In this document: one piece after another, positions 26,833 through 34,719 of the stretch | How positions within the stretch are numbered: the stretch's first letter is position 1 | Layout of the letters: each line of letters begins with the position of its first letter | Assembly (NCBI GenBank): GCA_002359315.1 | Contig: DEMS01000032.1 | Location: 1 to 64,000, forward strand | Source: Bacteroidetes bacterium UBA2664 | Lineage (GTDB): Bacteria > Bacteroidota > Rhodothermia > Balneolales > Balneolaceae | Length of the DNA stretch: 64,000 nt | Direction of reading: 5' to 3' | Notes under the pieces: model-generated | Told to the model about the DNA's origin: nothing | Database searches by the model: none | What the model saw: the letters and a program-made list of their open reading frames with translations, nothing else | Program-made: the position numbers and the translations under genes

Positions 26833-29147
26833 TGACAAACCCAATGTTCAACGCCGATTTTTGGCGTTGGTATCTGCGTAAAGAGTTTAAAGAATTTGCC
26901 CATTTAGCTGATACAACTATCCTTATTGAAAGAATTCGGAATGTTTTTTCCGAAAACAACCCCGATTCCTTACTCACCTTAAACCTCGACACAGAAATTT
27001 GCACTGATTCCGAGGGCAATGAATTCAATATGGTTGAATTTATTGCAATAAAAGAGGACACCGAACGGCAGTACGCTGAAATGAACCTGGCCGTTGACTA
27101 TGAGCGCTGGTTGGCCCAAAAATTTCAAGAAAACGCGGCCAAAGAATACGAACGGGACTTCGACAACTACCAATGGATACGTAAACGGGGTGGCGAAAAA
27201 GTGCCCGTAACCGATTTCGACCTGATCCTTGAATCCATCATCGAAAAATGGAATCCGGAAAAGAAAGAATGGGAACGCACCTATGTTGGCCAGCTTCGCT
27301 ACCTCCGTGGTGGCATTCCCATGTACAAGCCCTTCAATTTTGAACCTGGCCAAACCCATAGCGTAGAAGAATTTTCCAAAAGCGTATGGAATAAAGACGT
27401 GCTCCAGGTAAAAAACATGAAAAATGAAGACATGCGAAGCTTTTGGCTGCATGTGAACATCGAATTTAAACCCCGTATAGTCCGGGAATTTGACCACTTT
27501 GGGATCATTTCTTTTGAAAAAACCCGGTATTTACTGGCTGGTAACGTGCTGGTAAGTTTCCCAAAGAAAGCATCTGGTCACATTAAACTGATCGCCCAAC
27601 GTGACGGGGCTTTTCCTATTGGCGACAACAAGTTTTTAAAGCCCCCGGAGGACGCTATTCATCTTCCGCACTACGAATTAGGGCTTGCTAATTCGGACGG
27701 CTATTTCAAAAATGCGGAGGAAAGTCTGTACAACGACCAGGAATTTTATAAAAAACTGGTGCATGTTGAACACCATTTCTGCGGTATGGTCGGTGGCAAC
27801 TCGGAATTCAGGAACTGGGGAAAGATTATCATCGCCTACGTGTTCTCTTTTGTGTTTTTCGACGAAATCTACGCCCTCCACAAACACATCATCTTCCTCT
27901 ACTTGTATGGAGAGGGAAACGTGGGTAAAGGAGAAATGGCCAAGCTTATTCAGGATTTTTTTGGAATAAATCACCTCGATAGTTTGAACACACCACCGGC
28001 CCGATCGGTGGACGAGGCGCTGGAGCAAAAATCCCATATCCCCCAATGGATAGATGAGCACGTTCCTCAAGTTCCTGGGAAAAAGGCCAAGATTGAAGAC
28101 CAGATCTGGAACTCCTGGTTTGAACTCAAGCCACGTCCTACCAACATCAAAAAAGGCAACAAATGGGGCAAGGAGCATAAAGTAGTGCGAACCATGCCGC
28201 TTTTTTGTAGCAACTTTTTGCCGGCCACCGATCACCTGCTTAGCCGCTCACTAATCATTCATTACAGCAAAAAGACGCGCGGCCCAGAAGATCATGTAAA
28301 AGAGCTGCTCAACGAGAGGGTTACCCTTCAGCGGCTTATGCTTTCTTTTCTAAAAAACTACCACCTGATTAATCGAAAGGACTTTATCAAGGACATGGAA
28401 CGCATCCGGCTTAAGCTCAAAGATGCTGTCAAAACCGAACTGGGTGATAAAATGAAAGATGTGGTGCTTCAAGACCGGCAAATTAACCAGTTTGCCTCGT
28501 TGGTTACGGTTTCTTACTGGCTCAATCCTGATTACCGAAACCTGATATCGGGTTCACTGGACGAGCTGGAAGAGATCAAAGACAAAGCCATGTACGATGA
28601 TTATTACCGCAATTTCACCAAGGAGCGTAATGAGGAACGGCTTCTCTCGGTTACCGGGGAAGATCTTTTCCTATTTGCTCGCGATGAAGTCGTTAAAACA
28701 GCCATCCGGTACTCTTCCCAAGATCCACTTACCGAATTTATTGAAACCATCGGTACACTTATCCAATCGTTGAAGGTTACCGTACATCATTTTAACTGGA
28801 CCAAGGACGGTACACTCAAAATTTGGGCTAAGGCGATCTGGGACATCTATGAATACGAAAAAAGAGGCACCGATGGCATGGTACGCCGTGATATCGTGGA
28901 CGAGAAGCTTCGGGATTTAAGCGATTTGACTCCGGAAGGCGAACTTAAGGTGGTTAACTGGACGATTGTTGATAGTTACAGCAACCTAAAGACCGATACC
29001 ATTCGTCAGCGGGGCTATTACATCCCAAATGCGGTAGAAAACGAGCTGTTTCGCAACGCCTTTAACTGGGACAAATTTAAGCCCACCGGAAGCCAGCCCT
29101 GGACAGAAAACACCGAACTGTTTAATGAAGAAATAGCTTCGGCGTGA
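26832..29147 (+). CDS. Primase-helicase family protein (DUF5906-like P-loop)
   Basis: 771 residues. Walker A GEGNVGKGE at about 360-368 in the context YLYGEGNVGKGEMAKLIQDFFG; then IPQWIDEH and PLFCSNFLPATDHLLSRSL, matching the sensor and arginine-finger region of phage D5/DUF5906-type superfamily 3 helicases. The ~350 N-terminal residues have no recognisable primase motif; the zinc-ribbon protein upstream may supply priming. G/C-richer than the genes on either side. Replication of the element is the likely role. Confidence 0.82.
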   Translation: MTNPMFNADFWRWYLRKEFKEFAHLADTTILIERIRNVFSENNPDSLLTLNLDTEICTDSEGNEFNMVEFIAIKEDTERQYAEMNLAVDYERWLAQKFQENAAKEYERDFDNYQWIRKRGGEKVPVTDFDLILESIIEKWNPEKKEWERTYVGQLRYLRGGIPMYKPFNFEPGQTHSVEEFSKSVWNKDVLQVKNMKNEDMRSFWLHVNIEFKPRIVREFDHFGIISFEKTRYLLAGNVLVSFPKKASGHIKLIAQRDGAFPIGDNKFLKPPEDAIHLPHYELGLANSDGYFKNAEESLYNDQEFYKKLVHVEHHFCGMVGGNSEFRNWGKIIIAYVFSFVFFDEIYALHKHIIFLYLYGEGNVGKGEMAKLIQDFFGINHLDSLNTPPARSVDEALEQKSHIPQWIDEHVPQVPGKKAKIEDQIWNSWFELKPRPTNIKKGNKWGKEHKVVRTMPLFCSNFLPATDHLLSRSLIIHYSKKTRGPEDHVKELLNERVTLQRLMLSFLKNYHLINRKDFIKDMERIRLKLKDAVKTELGDKMKDVVLQDRQINQFASLVTVSYWLNPDYRNLISGSLDELEEIKDKAMYDDYYRNFTKERNEERLLSVTGEDLFLFARDEVVKTAIRYSSQDPLTEFIETIGTLIQSLKVTVHHFNWTKDGTLKIWAKAIWDIYEYEKRGTDGMVRRDIVDEKLRDLSDLTPEGELKVVNWTIVDSYSNLKTDTIRQRGYYIPNAVENELFRNAFNWDKFKPTGSQPWTENTELFNEEIASA

Positions 29148-29197
29148 GCTATTTTTTTATCTAAAGAATAGAAAAGCCCGAAAAAGAAGAAAATCTA

Positions 29198-29480
29198 TGT
29201 TTCAATGTTTCAAAATACTAAAAACACACTTAATGATACTTTTAATACACTTTTTTATGAAACTTCTGCTGAAACATTTATGAAACACTATGAAACATTG
29301 GCTCTTTTTTCTGAAACAGGAATGTTTCATCTGTGTTTCACGGGCAATTCTTCTAAATCATTGAAATTATTTATCCAAAAAATGAACGCAATCCATCGTG
29401 AAACAGACATGTTTCAAGAAATGTTTCATAAAATTCGGCCTTTATATATACGTGAGGGCTATTTTCAGAGTTTTGAAACA
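29198..29480. repeat. Array of twelve TGAAACA/TGTTTCA heptamers (parS half-sites)
   Basis: TGTTTCA begins at 29198, 29206, 29323, 29334, 29410 and 29422; TGAAACA begins at 29270, 29281, 29291, 29312, 29399 and 29474. A near copy is at 29258. Two 18-bp palindromes TGAAACA-N4-TGTTTCA lie at 29312-29329 and 29399-29416. Most starts are 10-12 or 21 bp apart, one or two helical turns. The heptamer equals the half-site of the bacterial parS consensus, but the halves are mostly arranged inside out. A centromere, iteron origin or operator array is likely. Confidence 0.8.
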
Positions 29481-29537
29481 TTTTTTTGGAATAAAATGAG
29501 TTTTACCGGAAAATCTGTAACCAACCATCACTATTGA
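29205..29537 (+). CDS. Doubtful ORF across the heptamer array
   Basis: 110 codons, open from ATG at 29205. Its sequence largely reflects the DNA motif: TGAAACA gives Glu-Thr and ATGTTTCA gives Met-Phe-(Gln/His), five of six TGAAACA copies being in the same frame. No domain, odd composition, no clear ribosome site. I think the DNA array is the functional element and the ORF incidental, although the consistent frame leaves a real overlapping gene possible. Confidence 0.2.
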   Translation: MFQNTKNTLNDTFNTLFYETSAETFMKHYETLALFSETGMFHLCFTGNSSKSLKLFIQKMNAIHRETDMFQEMFHKIRPLYIREGYFQSFETFFWNKMSFTGKSVTNHHY

Positions 29538-29546
29538 GGAGACCTA

Positions 29547-29786
29547 ATGTTTTCAAAAAAAACCATGCAAGAAGTTATCGACCAGCAAGTAATGACCATC
29601 AAAGAAGCCCAGGTATATGTAGAGGAAAAAACGGGGATGAAAAGCAGTCTTTTTTATGATTGCGTACGACCGGAACTGACGCCACGACCAATGGCCATGA
29701 ACAAACGCACTAATAAACCGGCCCATTTTGTTGTAACAAAAGAGCAAGTTGACCGGATTATCTACCAAATGAAGAAGAATTACTAA
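29547..29786 (+). CDS. Small putative DNA-binding protein
   Basis: 79 residues. TIKEAQVYVEEKTGMKSSLFYDCVRPELTPRPM followed by HFVVTKEQVDRIIYQM resembles the compact winged helix of HTH_17/AlpA-type proteins. It lies immediately downstream of the heptamer array and is a candidate to bind it, which is inference from position. A terminator follows at 29871. Confidence 0.55.
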   Translation: MFSKKTMQEVIDQQVMTIKEAQVYVEEKTGMKSSLFYDCVRPELTPRPMAMNKRTNKPAHFVVTKEQVDRIIYQMKKNY

Positions 29787-29870
29787 AAAAAGTGAATTCC
29801 ATTTAACTCAATTAATTCCGGCAAATTTTACGATTTATTTAAAAATATTTAGGTATTTCGGGTTACTCAT

Positions 29871-29904
29871 ACCGCTCTAACGGTCGTTTAAAGCGGTTTT
29901 TTTA
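29871..29904 (+). terminator. Rho-independent terminator ending the early region
   Basis: ACCGCT (29871-29876) pairs with AGCGGT (29892-29897) and is followed by seven T residues. It separates the replication module from the downstream block. Confidence 0.8.
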
Positions 29905-29939
29905 TTTCCTAAACTGTGTTCGAACCAAACAGAACACAG

Positions 29940-30650
29940 ATGGCAGAATCAATAGATCCAGTTACCGAGTCTTCTACTGAGCCCGATAAAGGTGGAGCTA
30001 CCAAAGCTACACGTGGGCGTCCACCTGCTGAATTTTATTTGCAGGAATATGGGCAAAGTTACCGACCACAAGTTGATGACAACTATTATCAGCATCGTTG
30101 TCTAATGCTCGAAAGAGAACTGAGTGATGTGCAAAATAAGAACCATCAGTTAAGTGATGAGCTTTTTAAAACAAGGAAAGAGCTATCCGAGGATAGAACT
30201 GAATTGTTGATTAAACATCAGAATGAAGTAGCTCAACTCAAAGAAGATTTCAGAGAGAGATTAGATTCCCACAAAGAAGTTCAGCACAAAAGAGAGCGGG
30301 ATCTTGTAAAAGAGATTGACAGCTTAGAGAAGGAACTCTATAAAAAAGAGATAGAGTATAAAAATGGAGAGTTATCGTTAAAAGGAGTAGTTAAAGATTT
30401 TGCTGATGCTTTAGTTCCCATGATCGTTGGGAATAATAGACCAGACCTCTCTGGGCTTATTCAAAAACAAATACCAGAGACGGCCCCACAAAATCCAAAT
30501 GCCTCACAAATAACTCAGGAAAAAACAGTTCAGAGTAATACTACTTTTGAACATCATCCTGAATCCACACTTAGAAAAGAGCCTGATGAGGAACTAAGCA
30601 CTTTACTCGAAAAGGAATTAAACAAACAGTCAGTTGAGGAGGAAGTGTGA
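29940..30650 (+). CDS. Coiled-coil protein of unknown function
   Basis: I choose the ATG at 29940 (MAESIDPVTESSTEPD, 236 residues); a GTG at 29916 adds eight residues. An AT-hook-like RGRPPAEF at about residues 26-33 precedes a charged coiled coil of roughly 85 residues (KNHQLSDELFKTRKELSED onwards). The tail is Gln/Glu-rich. It could be a DNA-organising or scaffold protein. The next gene starts within its stop codon (GTGA overlap). A/T-richer than the genes after it. Confidence 0.6.
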   Translation: MAESIDPVTESSTEPDKGGATKATRGRPPAEFYLQEYGQSYRPQVDDNYYQHRCLMLERELSDVQNKNHQLSDELFKTRKELSEDRTELLIKHQNEVAQLKEDFRERLDSHKEVQHKRERDLVKEIDSLEKELYKKEIEYKNGELSLKGVVKDFADALVPMIVGNNRPDLSGLIQKQIPETAPQNPNASQITQEKTVQSNTTFEHHPESTLRKEPDEELSTLLEKELNKQSVEEEV

Positions 30651-31060
30651 GCACATCTCCCAGAGAAGAGCTGTTAAAATTTGCCCTCGGCTACATGGTG
30701 AGCAAAAACCATAGCGTGGAGCGGTACATCAAATACGCAAAACTTATACGGTCGCAAGTTGAACTGATTCAGAAAATTGAAAACCGGCCTATTGCGGTTA
30801 GCGACTGGATACAAATGGCTATTGAATTAGGTCGGCAGGCCTTGGTGAGAGAAATCGGAGCGAAACGAATTGCAGAAAGCATATATCCCCTTGTGGATGG
30901 ATCAGGGCAATTGAAACCATACGTCTCATTTCCGGCTGGGCCTGCCACTAATTTACTGCTGGGATTCACCGGTACCTACAACTCCCTGACCAATCGGGAG
31001 AGACGATTTTTAGTGCAGATCATCAGTGAGCTGCAAAACCTTCACCGCAAAAACCACTGA
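30647..31060 (+). CDS. Hypothetical protein at the head of the structural block
   Basis: 137 residues with a GTG start overlapping the previous stop. Mostly helical (REELLKFALGYMVSKNHSVERYIKYAKLIRSQVELI), no transmembrane helix, not recognised. From here to 49.7 kb genes are close-packed on the plus strand, mostly 1-30 bp apart, consistent with one long late operon. Confidence 0.55.
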   Translation: MSTSPREELLKFALGYMVSKNHSVERYIKYAKLIRSQVELIQKIENRPIAVSDWIQMAIELGRQALVREIGAKRIAESIYPLVDGSGQLKPYVSFPAGPATNLLLGFTGTYNSLTNRERRFLVQIISELQNLHRKNH

Positions 31061-31063
31061 CTC

Positions 31064-31285
31064 ATGCCCAAGGTAGAAACTAAGTCTATATCCCAAGTTC
31101 GTAAAGATAATTACTCCCAAGCCGTTGGTGAAGGCATTACGGCAATTACCCTGAACGGGGAATTTGTAGGTGTTTTAATCACCTGTGGAAATTCATCACA
31201 GGAATTGGCATCCCTTCGCCACAAAAGACTGTTAGACAATCCGGTTCACACCATTACCGAACTCACCAAGCAGGTGCTTCAGTAA
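31064..31285 (+). CDS. Small protein with Phd/YefM-like pattern
   Basis: 73 residues. SISQVRKDNYSQAVGEGITAITLNGEFVGVLIT resembles the helix plus ...I..NG..v.vL. strand pair of Phd/YefM antitoxin folds, but no toxin partner is adjacent. May be a small regulator of the late operon. The stop overlaps the next start by one base. Confidence 0.4.
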   Translation: MPKVETKSISQVRKDNYSQAVGEGITAITLNGEFVGVLITCGNSSQELASLRHKRLLDNPVHTITELTKQVLQ

Positions 31286-32298
31286 TGCAGAGCGGTTACG
31301 TAAACATATTACCAGATACCCAGCAGCAATACACCAGAGCACGGGCTGTGGATGCTTCTTTGGGAGCATCCACAGTACCTCTTTCTACTCGACGCCAGGC
31401 GTACCCCGGTGTGGAAGGCGTGCTTTCGGCAGCCAGTAGGCTGGTTACCAAATATACTGGCGACGAGCGCATTCGCTCACTTGCCCTCAAAATTACAAGC
31501 ACGATTCGGCGACACCGGCTTACAGGACAACCCGACCTGCGAAACATTGACGCTATTGCCTCTGCCATATACAAGTGGATGGTGCGCAACGTGAATTATG
31601 TGCGCGATCCGTGGGATGTCGAGCGTATTCAGTCGCCCTTTGTCACCATAACCCAACGGGCTGGTGACTGCGACGATCATGCTATTTTAGGTGCAGCCTT
31701 ATTACAAAGTCTCGGTATTCAAACGGGCTTTCGCATTGTCTCGCGAACCGGACGCCACTTTGACCATATTTACGCGGTGTACCAATCACCTACCGGTTGG
31801 AAATCATTCGATACCACCGTACTGAAATATCCCGGTTACGTATTTGACGAGCGGCTCATTAAAAAATCCAGGCACGTCACCAACCAGATGCCTGAAGGCT
31901 TGGGGCTTGATCCCATTACGCTACTCACCACGGCTACCACAATGGCCAGTACCGGGATGACGCTTAAAAATACCTTGTCCAATATATTTGGAGCCAAAGA
32001 TAAAGATGAGCGTCAAATGCGCGGAGCCCTGCGAGACTATCTCATGCAGCGGGGCGTGCAATCCGAAGTGATCAGTCTTTCCCAAAAAGACAATGCCACC
32101 CTTCAGCGCTACGCACAGATTATAGATGAACTTGGAGCCCCGGCGGTTCAGCAACTGAATCGCTACGGGCAACTTTCCCCGGTTTGGGTTACTCAACAAC
32201 AAGTAGCAAATAAAAACAAAAAAATGGGGCTCTATGCCGGTCTTGCCATTGGAACACTGGTTCTGATTGGTGGCGGGTATATGCTTCTAAACAAATAG
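31285..32298 (+). CDS. Membrane-anchored transglutaminase-like cysteine protease
   Basis: 337 residues. The transglutaminase core has a probable triad: Cys129 in RAGDCDDHA, His161 in RHFDHIYAVY, Asp176 in WKSFDTT. A single C-terminal transmembrane helix (about 315-334) ends in NK. The N terminus MQSGYVNILPD carries the SGY motif shared by several neighbours. In a virion such an enzyme could process structural proteins, cross-link them or attack the cell wall; which one is unknown. This gene opens the run of one-helix membrane proteins. Confidence 0.75.
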   Translation: MQSGYVNILPDTQQQYTRARAVDASLGASTVPLSTRRQAYPGVEGVLSAASRLVTKYTGDERIRSLALKITSTIRRHRLTGQPDLRNIDAIASAIYKWMVRNVNYVRDPWDVERIQSPFVTITQRAGDCDDHAILGAALLQSLGIQTGFRIVSRTGRHFDHIYAVYQSPTGWKSFDTTVLKYPGYVFDERLIKKSRHVTNQMPEGLGLDPITLLTTATTMASTGMTLKNTLSNIFGAKDKDERQMRGALRDYLMQRGVQSEVISLSQKDNATLQRYAQIIDELGAPAVQQLNRYGQLSPVWVTQQQVANKNKKMGLYAGLAIGTLVLIGGGYMLLNK

Positions 32299-32301
32299 AC
32301 C

Positions 32302-32724
32302 ATGAGTAAAAGTGGATTTATCATTCCCTTAGAGGATACTGTCATTGGAGAGGAAGACGCGGTGATTGCCGTAGCCATCAGTCCGGGACTCGGCAACTGG
32401 GAAGAAACCGACCCGTGCCGGTATGCCAATCAAAGTTGTAAAGGCAAAATGTTTGGCAAGCTGAAAAGCTGCCGACGTCAACGCGAGAAAAGTCAGGCGC
32501 TATGCAAAGCGCACGAAGCTTCCCTTCAAAAGAAAGCCCAGTGGGAAGGCCAGCGCGAGGAAATGATGCAGGCGCTCCAGACCAATCTTACCACCACCGC
32601 CTCCCAACAGAAAACAGCCAATTCGACCATGAAGTCGGGTATCGCTGTGGGGGGAGTCGCCCTTACCGGTGCCATTGCTTTGGCGGTTTTAATGCTGAAA
32701 CGAAAAAAGAAATCTTCTAAATAA
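32302..32724 (+). CDS. One-helix membrane protein with N-terminal SGF motif
   Basis: 140 residues: N terminus MSKSGFIIPLED, a central Cys-containing part (CRYANQSC, SCRRQREKSQALC), then a transmembrane helix at about 111-132 followed by KRKKKSSK. The basic tail predicts a cytoplasmic C terminus before assembly. Candidate virion membrane protein, from context. Confidence 0.65.
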   Translation: MSKSGFIIPLEDTVIGEEDAVIAVAISPGLGNWEETDPCRYANQSCKGKMFGKLKSCRRQREKSQALCKAHEASLQKKAQWEGQREEMMQALQTNLTTTASQQKTANSTMKSGIAVGGVALTGAIALAVLMLKRKKKSSK

Positions 32725-32737
32725 GCAGGCCTGTCCC

Positions 32738-33061
32738 ATGACCAAACAACCCAGCGGTTACACCAGTTTTGATCTTCTCAACCAACGAGCAGCTACTGTT
32801 ACCCAGCCTACCCAAACCAAATTTGGCTCGGCTTTAACCTCTATTAGTGACCTCCTAAAGACCGCGACCGATACCGTGGTGACCATAGATGGGGTCGTCA
32901 ACAAAGGCGGTAACAAGTCTGGAGGCGGGCAACCGGCGATGCTTTACCCAGGCCAAGGAGCACCTGCTCCCAGCGGCTCGGGAGAGTTGATCAAGTATGC
33001 GGGCATAGCCGGAATCGCCATTGGCGGTGGAATCATTCTACTCAAAGTGCTGAAGAAGTAA
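32738..33061 (+). CDS. One-helix membrane protein with N-terminal SGY motif
   Basis: 107 residues: MTKQPSGYTSFDLL at the start, a Gly/Pro-rich linker (about 55-82), and a Gly-rich transmembrane helix IKYAGIAGIAIGGGIILLKV ending in KK. Same plan as its neighbours. Candidate virion membrane protein. Confidence 0.65.
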   Translation: MTKQPSGYTSFDLLNQRAATVTQPTQTKFGSALTSISDLLKTATDTVVTIDGVVNKGGNKSGGGQPAMLYPGQGAPAPSGSGELIKYAGIAGIAIGGGIILLKVLKK

Positions 33062-33063
33062 GT

Positions 33064-33333
33064 ATGCAAGCAGGACGAATTTCAACATTTCTGGATGGAG
33101 GCGTTCCAGGTGGCCATGCTCCTATGGTATTGCCAGAGGTAGAAGACACTTCCTACGAACAGCCTGATATGCAGGTCATCGAAATGGGCGAAGGCGAAGA
33201 GCCTACGGCCAAAAAACTATGCCAGCGACTTCAGGAGCAGCCGATTTCACTTTCGCAGTGGATTCGGGATAACCAGAACACCTTAATGATTGCGGGCGGC
33301 CTTTATGTGGGCTATCGCTTGCTAAGGAGGTAA
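33064..33333 (+). CDS. Small one-helix membrane protein
   Basis: 89 residues: start MQAGRISTFLDGG, acidic middle, C-terminal helix TLMIAGGLYVGYRLL with RR at the end. The N-terminal motif is a weaker variant (AGRIS) of the shared SGY type. Two bases separate it from the upstream gene. Confidence 0.6.
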   Translation: MQAGRISTFLDGGVPGGHAPMVLPEVEDTSYEQPDMQVIEMGEGEEPTAKKLCQRLQEQPISLSQWIRDNQNTLMIAGGLYVGYRLLRR

Positions 33334-33334
33334 A

Positions 33335-34018
33335 ATGAACGCGCAATCAGGATATATCGACACCGGACTCGGGCAGCTCAACCTGTCCAGCAATATCATA
33401 AGCTCGGAGGCGGTAGAACTTCGCATCATCGGACGAAACCCCGCCTCGGGGAACCCGCCCAGTGGGGTTCCGTTTTCCCTCGATCTTGAAATTGAAACTT
33501 TCCGAAACTGGGCTAAAGTGATTTTTGTGCCGTTTATGGCCAGATGGGGGCAATGCCCCGACGCCCTGGTGGTGGTTCGCTCGGAGCAGACTGGATCGGT
33601 GTTAGGCTTCCAGCGTTTCCAAACCTCGATGATGGACGGATGCCGCGCACAGGGACGAGTTCTCTTTGACCGCTCGTTTGTTCCCACCTCAGCCCATAAA
33701 GTAATTTTTGAAGTGTATCCCGTTGATGTGGAAATGAGCAGTATTTCCGCTTCCGATCTCATTGCAAAATCCACGCCTATTTCTCTCGACCTTGACCAGA
33801 AAACCGGCGAGCAGTCGGGGGTGTATTCTCCCCCCACAGAGTCGTGGTACAAAATGCCCGAACTTGGGCCAGGTAATGCCCTTGGGGAAGTTAACACGCT
33901 ACTCAAACGGGTAATCATTATATCATTTGCTGGCGCGGGGCTTTATTTCTTAGCCCCCATGCTCCCCGGACTTCGGGCAGGCATCAAAGCTTTAGCCCCA
34001 AAAGTAGGTTCCGAATGA
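33335..34018 (+). CDS. Beta-rich virion-type protein with SGY motif and C-terminal helix
   Basis: 227 residues: MNAQSGYIDTGLGQLN at the start, a predicted beta domain (about 25-160, with FSLDLEIETFRNWAKVIFVPF and SAHKVIFEVYPVDVEM), and a transmembrane helix around 189-206 (VIIISFAGAGLYFLAPML). The largest of the SGY group apart from the protease. It may link membrane and capsid or form part of the vertex. Overlaps the next gene by 4 bp. Confidence 0.6.
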   Translation: MNAQSGYIDTGLGQLNLSSNIISSEAVELRIIGRNPASGNPPSGVPFSLDLEIETFRNWAKVIFVPFMARWGQCPDALVVVRSEQTGSVLGFQRFQTSMMDGCRAQGRVLFDRSFVPTSAHKVIFEVYPVDVEMSSISASDLIAKSTPISLDLDQKTGEQSGVYSPPTESWYKMPELGPGNALGEVNTLLKRVIIISFAGAGLYFLAPMLPGLRAGIKALAPKVGSE

Positions 34019-34410
34019 GATCTGGGTATGTACCACATACCGGCTCCGGCCTACACGGCATGGACGATTACCTGCAGCGCACCTCTCAGAACGCTTTCAA
34101 ACTGTTTGCGGGCAAACTTCAGAGCGCCACAAGCGGTCGCCGTGGCCAGCTTGCAACGATGGGACTCAACCTGGCCAACCTAACCACCAGTAAAGCAGGC
34201 ATCAACAAGGTATATGAGCAAAACGCCGGAGTCATTGACGACTACTTCGAGTATGTGGATCTGGTGGCACTATCAGAAAAACTGGGCGTGGAAGAGGCGG
34301 TCTCGACGGGCGTGTCTCGCTCGCTGCTCAAAACCGGATCAATGATTCTAATTGGCATGGCCATCGGGATGGCAGGACAACGAATATTTACAGGAAAAAG
34401 GAACCAATGA
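34015..34410 (+). CDS. One-helix membrane protein with N-terminal SGY motif
   Basis: 131 residues: MRSGYVPHTGSGLHGM, a helical middle, and a C-terminal transmembrane helix SMILIGMAIGMAGQRIF followed by TGKRNQ. It overlaps both neighbours by 4 bp, a sign of coupled expression in fixed ratio. Confidence 0.65.
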   Translation: MRSGYVPHTGSGLHGMDDYLQRTSQNAFKLFAGKLQSATSGRRGQLATMGLNLANLTTSKAGINKVYEQNAGVIDDYFEYVDLVALSEKLGVEEAVSTGVSRSLLKTGSMILIGMAIGMAGQRIFTGKRNQ

Positions 34411-34718
34411 CATTAAAGAAAGGCGACTCAGGACAACAGGTACTCCGGCTGCAAGCAGGACTGCAAAAAGCGGGCTTCGCGCTCCCTCAATACGGTATTG
34501 ACGGCAAGTTTGGCCCCGAAACCCAGTCGGCGGTCATGCAGGCCCAGCGCCGATTTTCCCTTCCGGTAACCGGAGTAGCTGGCCCGGACTTGCTGGCTAA
34601 ATTAGGCGCTACCGGTCTTCCTTCCACCCAAAATTCAGCGGTTTTGAAAAAGACCGTGCTTGCTGGCATTGCTATCGGAGTGCTGTTTGTAATCGCCAAG
34701 AAAATGAGGAAACATTGA
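34407..34718 (+). CDS. Membrane-anchored peptidoglycan-binding protein (PG_binding_1)
   Basis: 103 residues. A single PG_binding_1 domain fills residues 1-66 (LKKGDSGQQVLRLQAGLQKAG, YGIDGKFGPETQSAVMQAQR), then a linker and a transmembrane helix TVLAGIAIGVLFVIAKK. It would tie a membrane, host or viral, to the cell wall. In a membrane-containing phage this suits an entry or DNA-delivery protein. Confidence 0.85.
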   Translation: MTLKKGDSGQQVLRLQAGLQKAGFALPQYGIDGKFGPETQSAVMQAQRRFSLPVTGVAGPDLLAKLGATGLPSTQNSAVLKKTVLAGIAIGVLFVIAKKMRKH

Positions 34719-34719
34719 G

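Noticed and set aside
27678..28235. 185-codon minus-strand frame opposite the primase-helicase
   Set aside because: Shadow of the sense gene, covering its Walker A region, with no domain of its own.
31064..31285. Toxin-antitoxin pair based on the Phd-like protein
   Set aside because: No toxin-like gene is adjacent; the next gene is the transglutaminase-like membrane protein.
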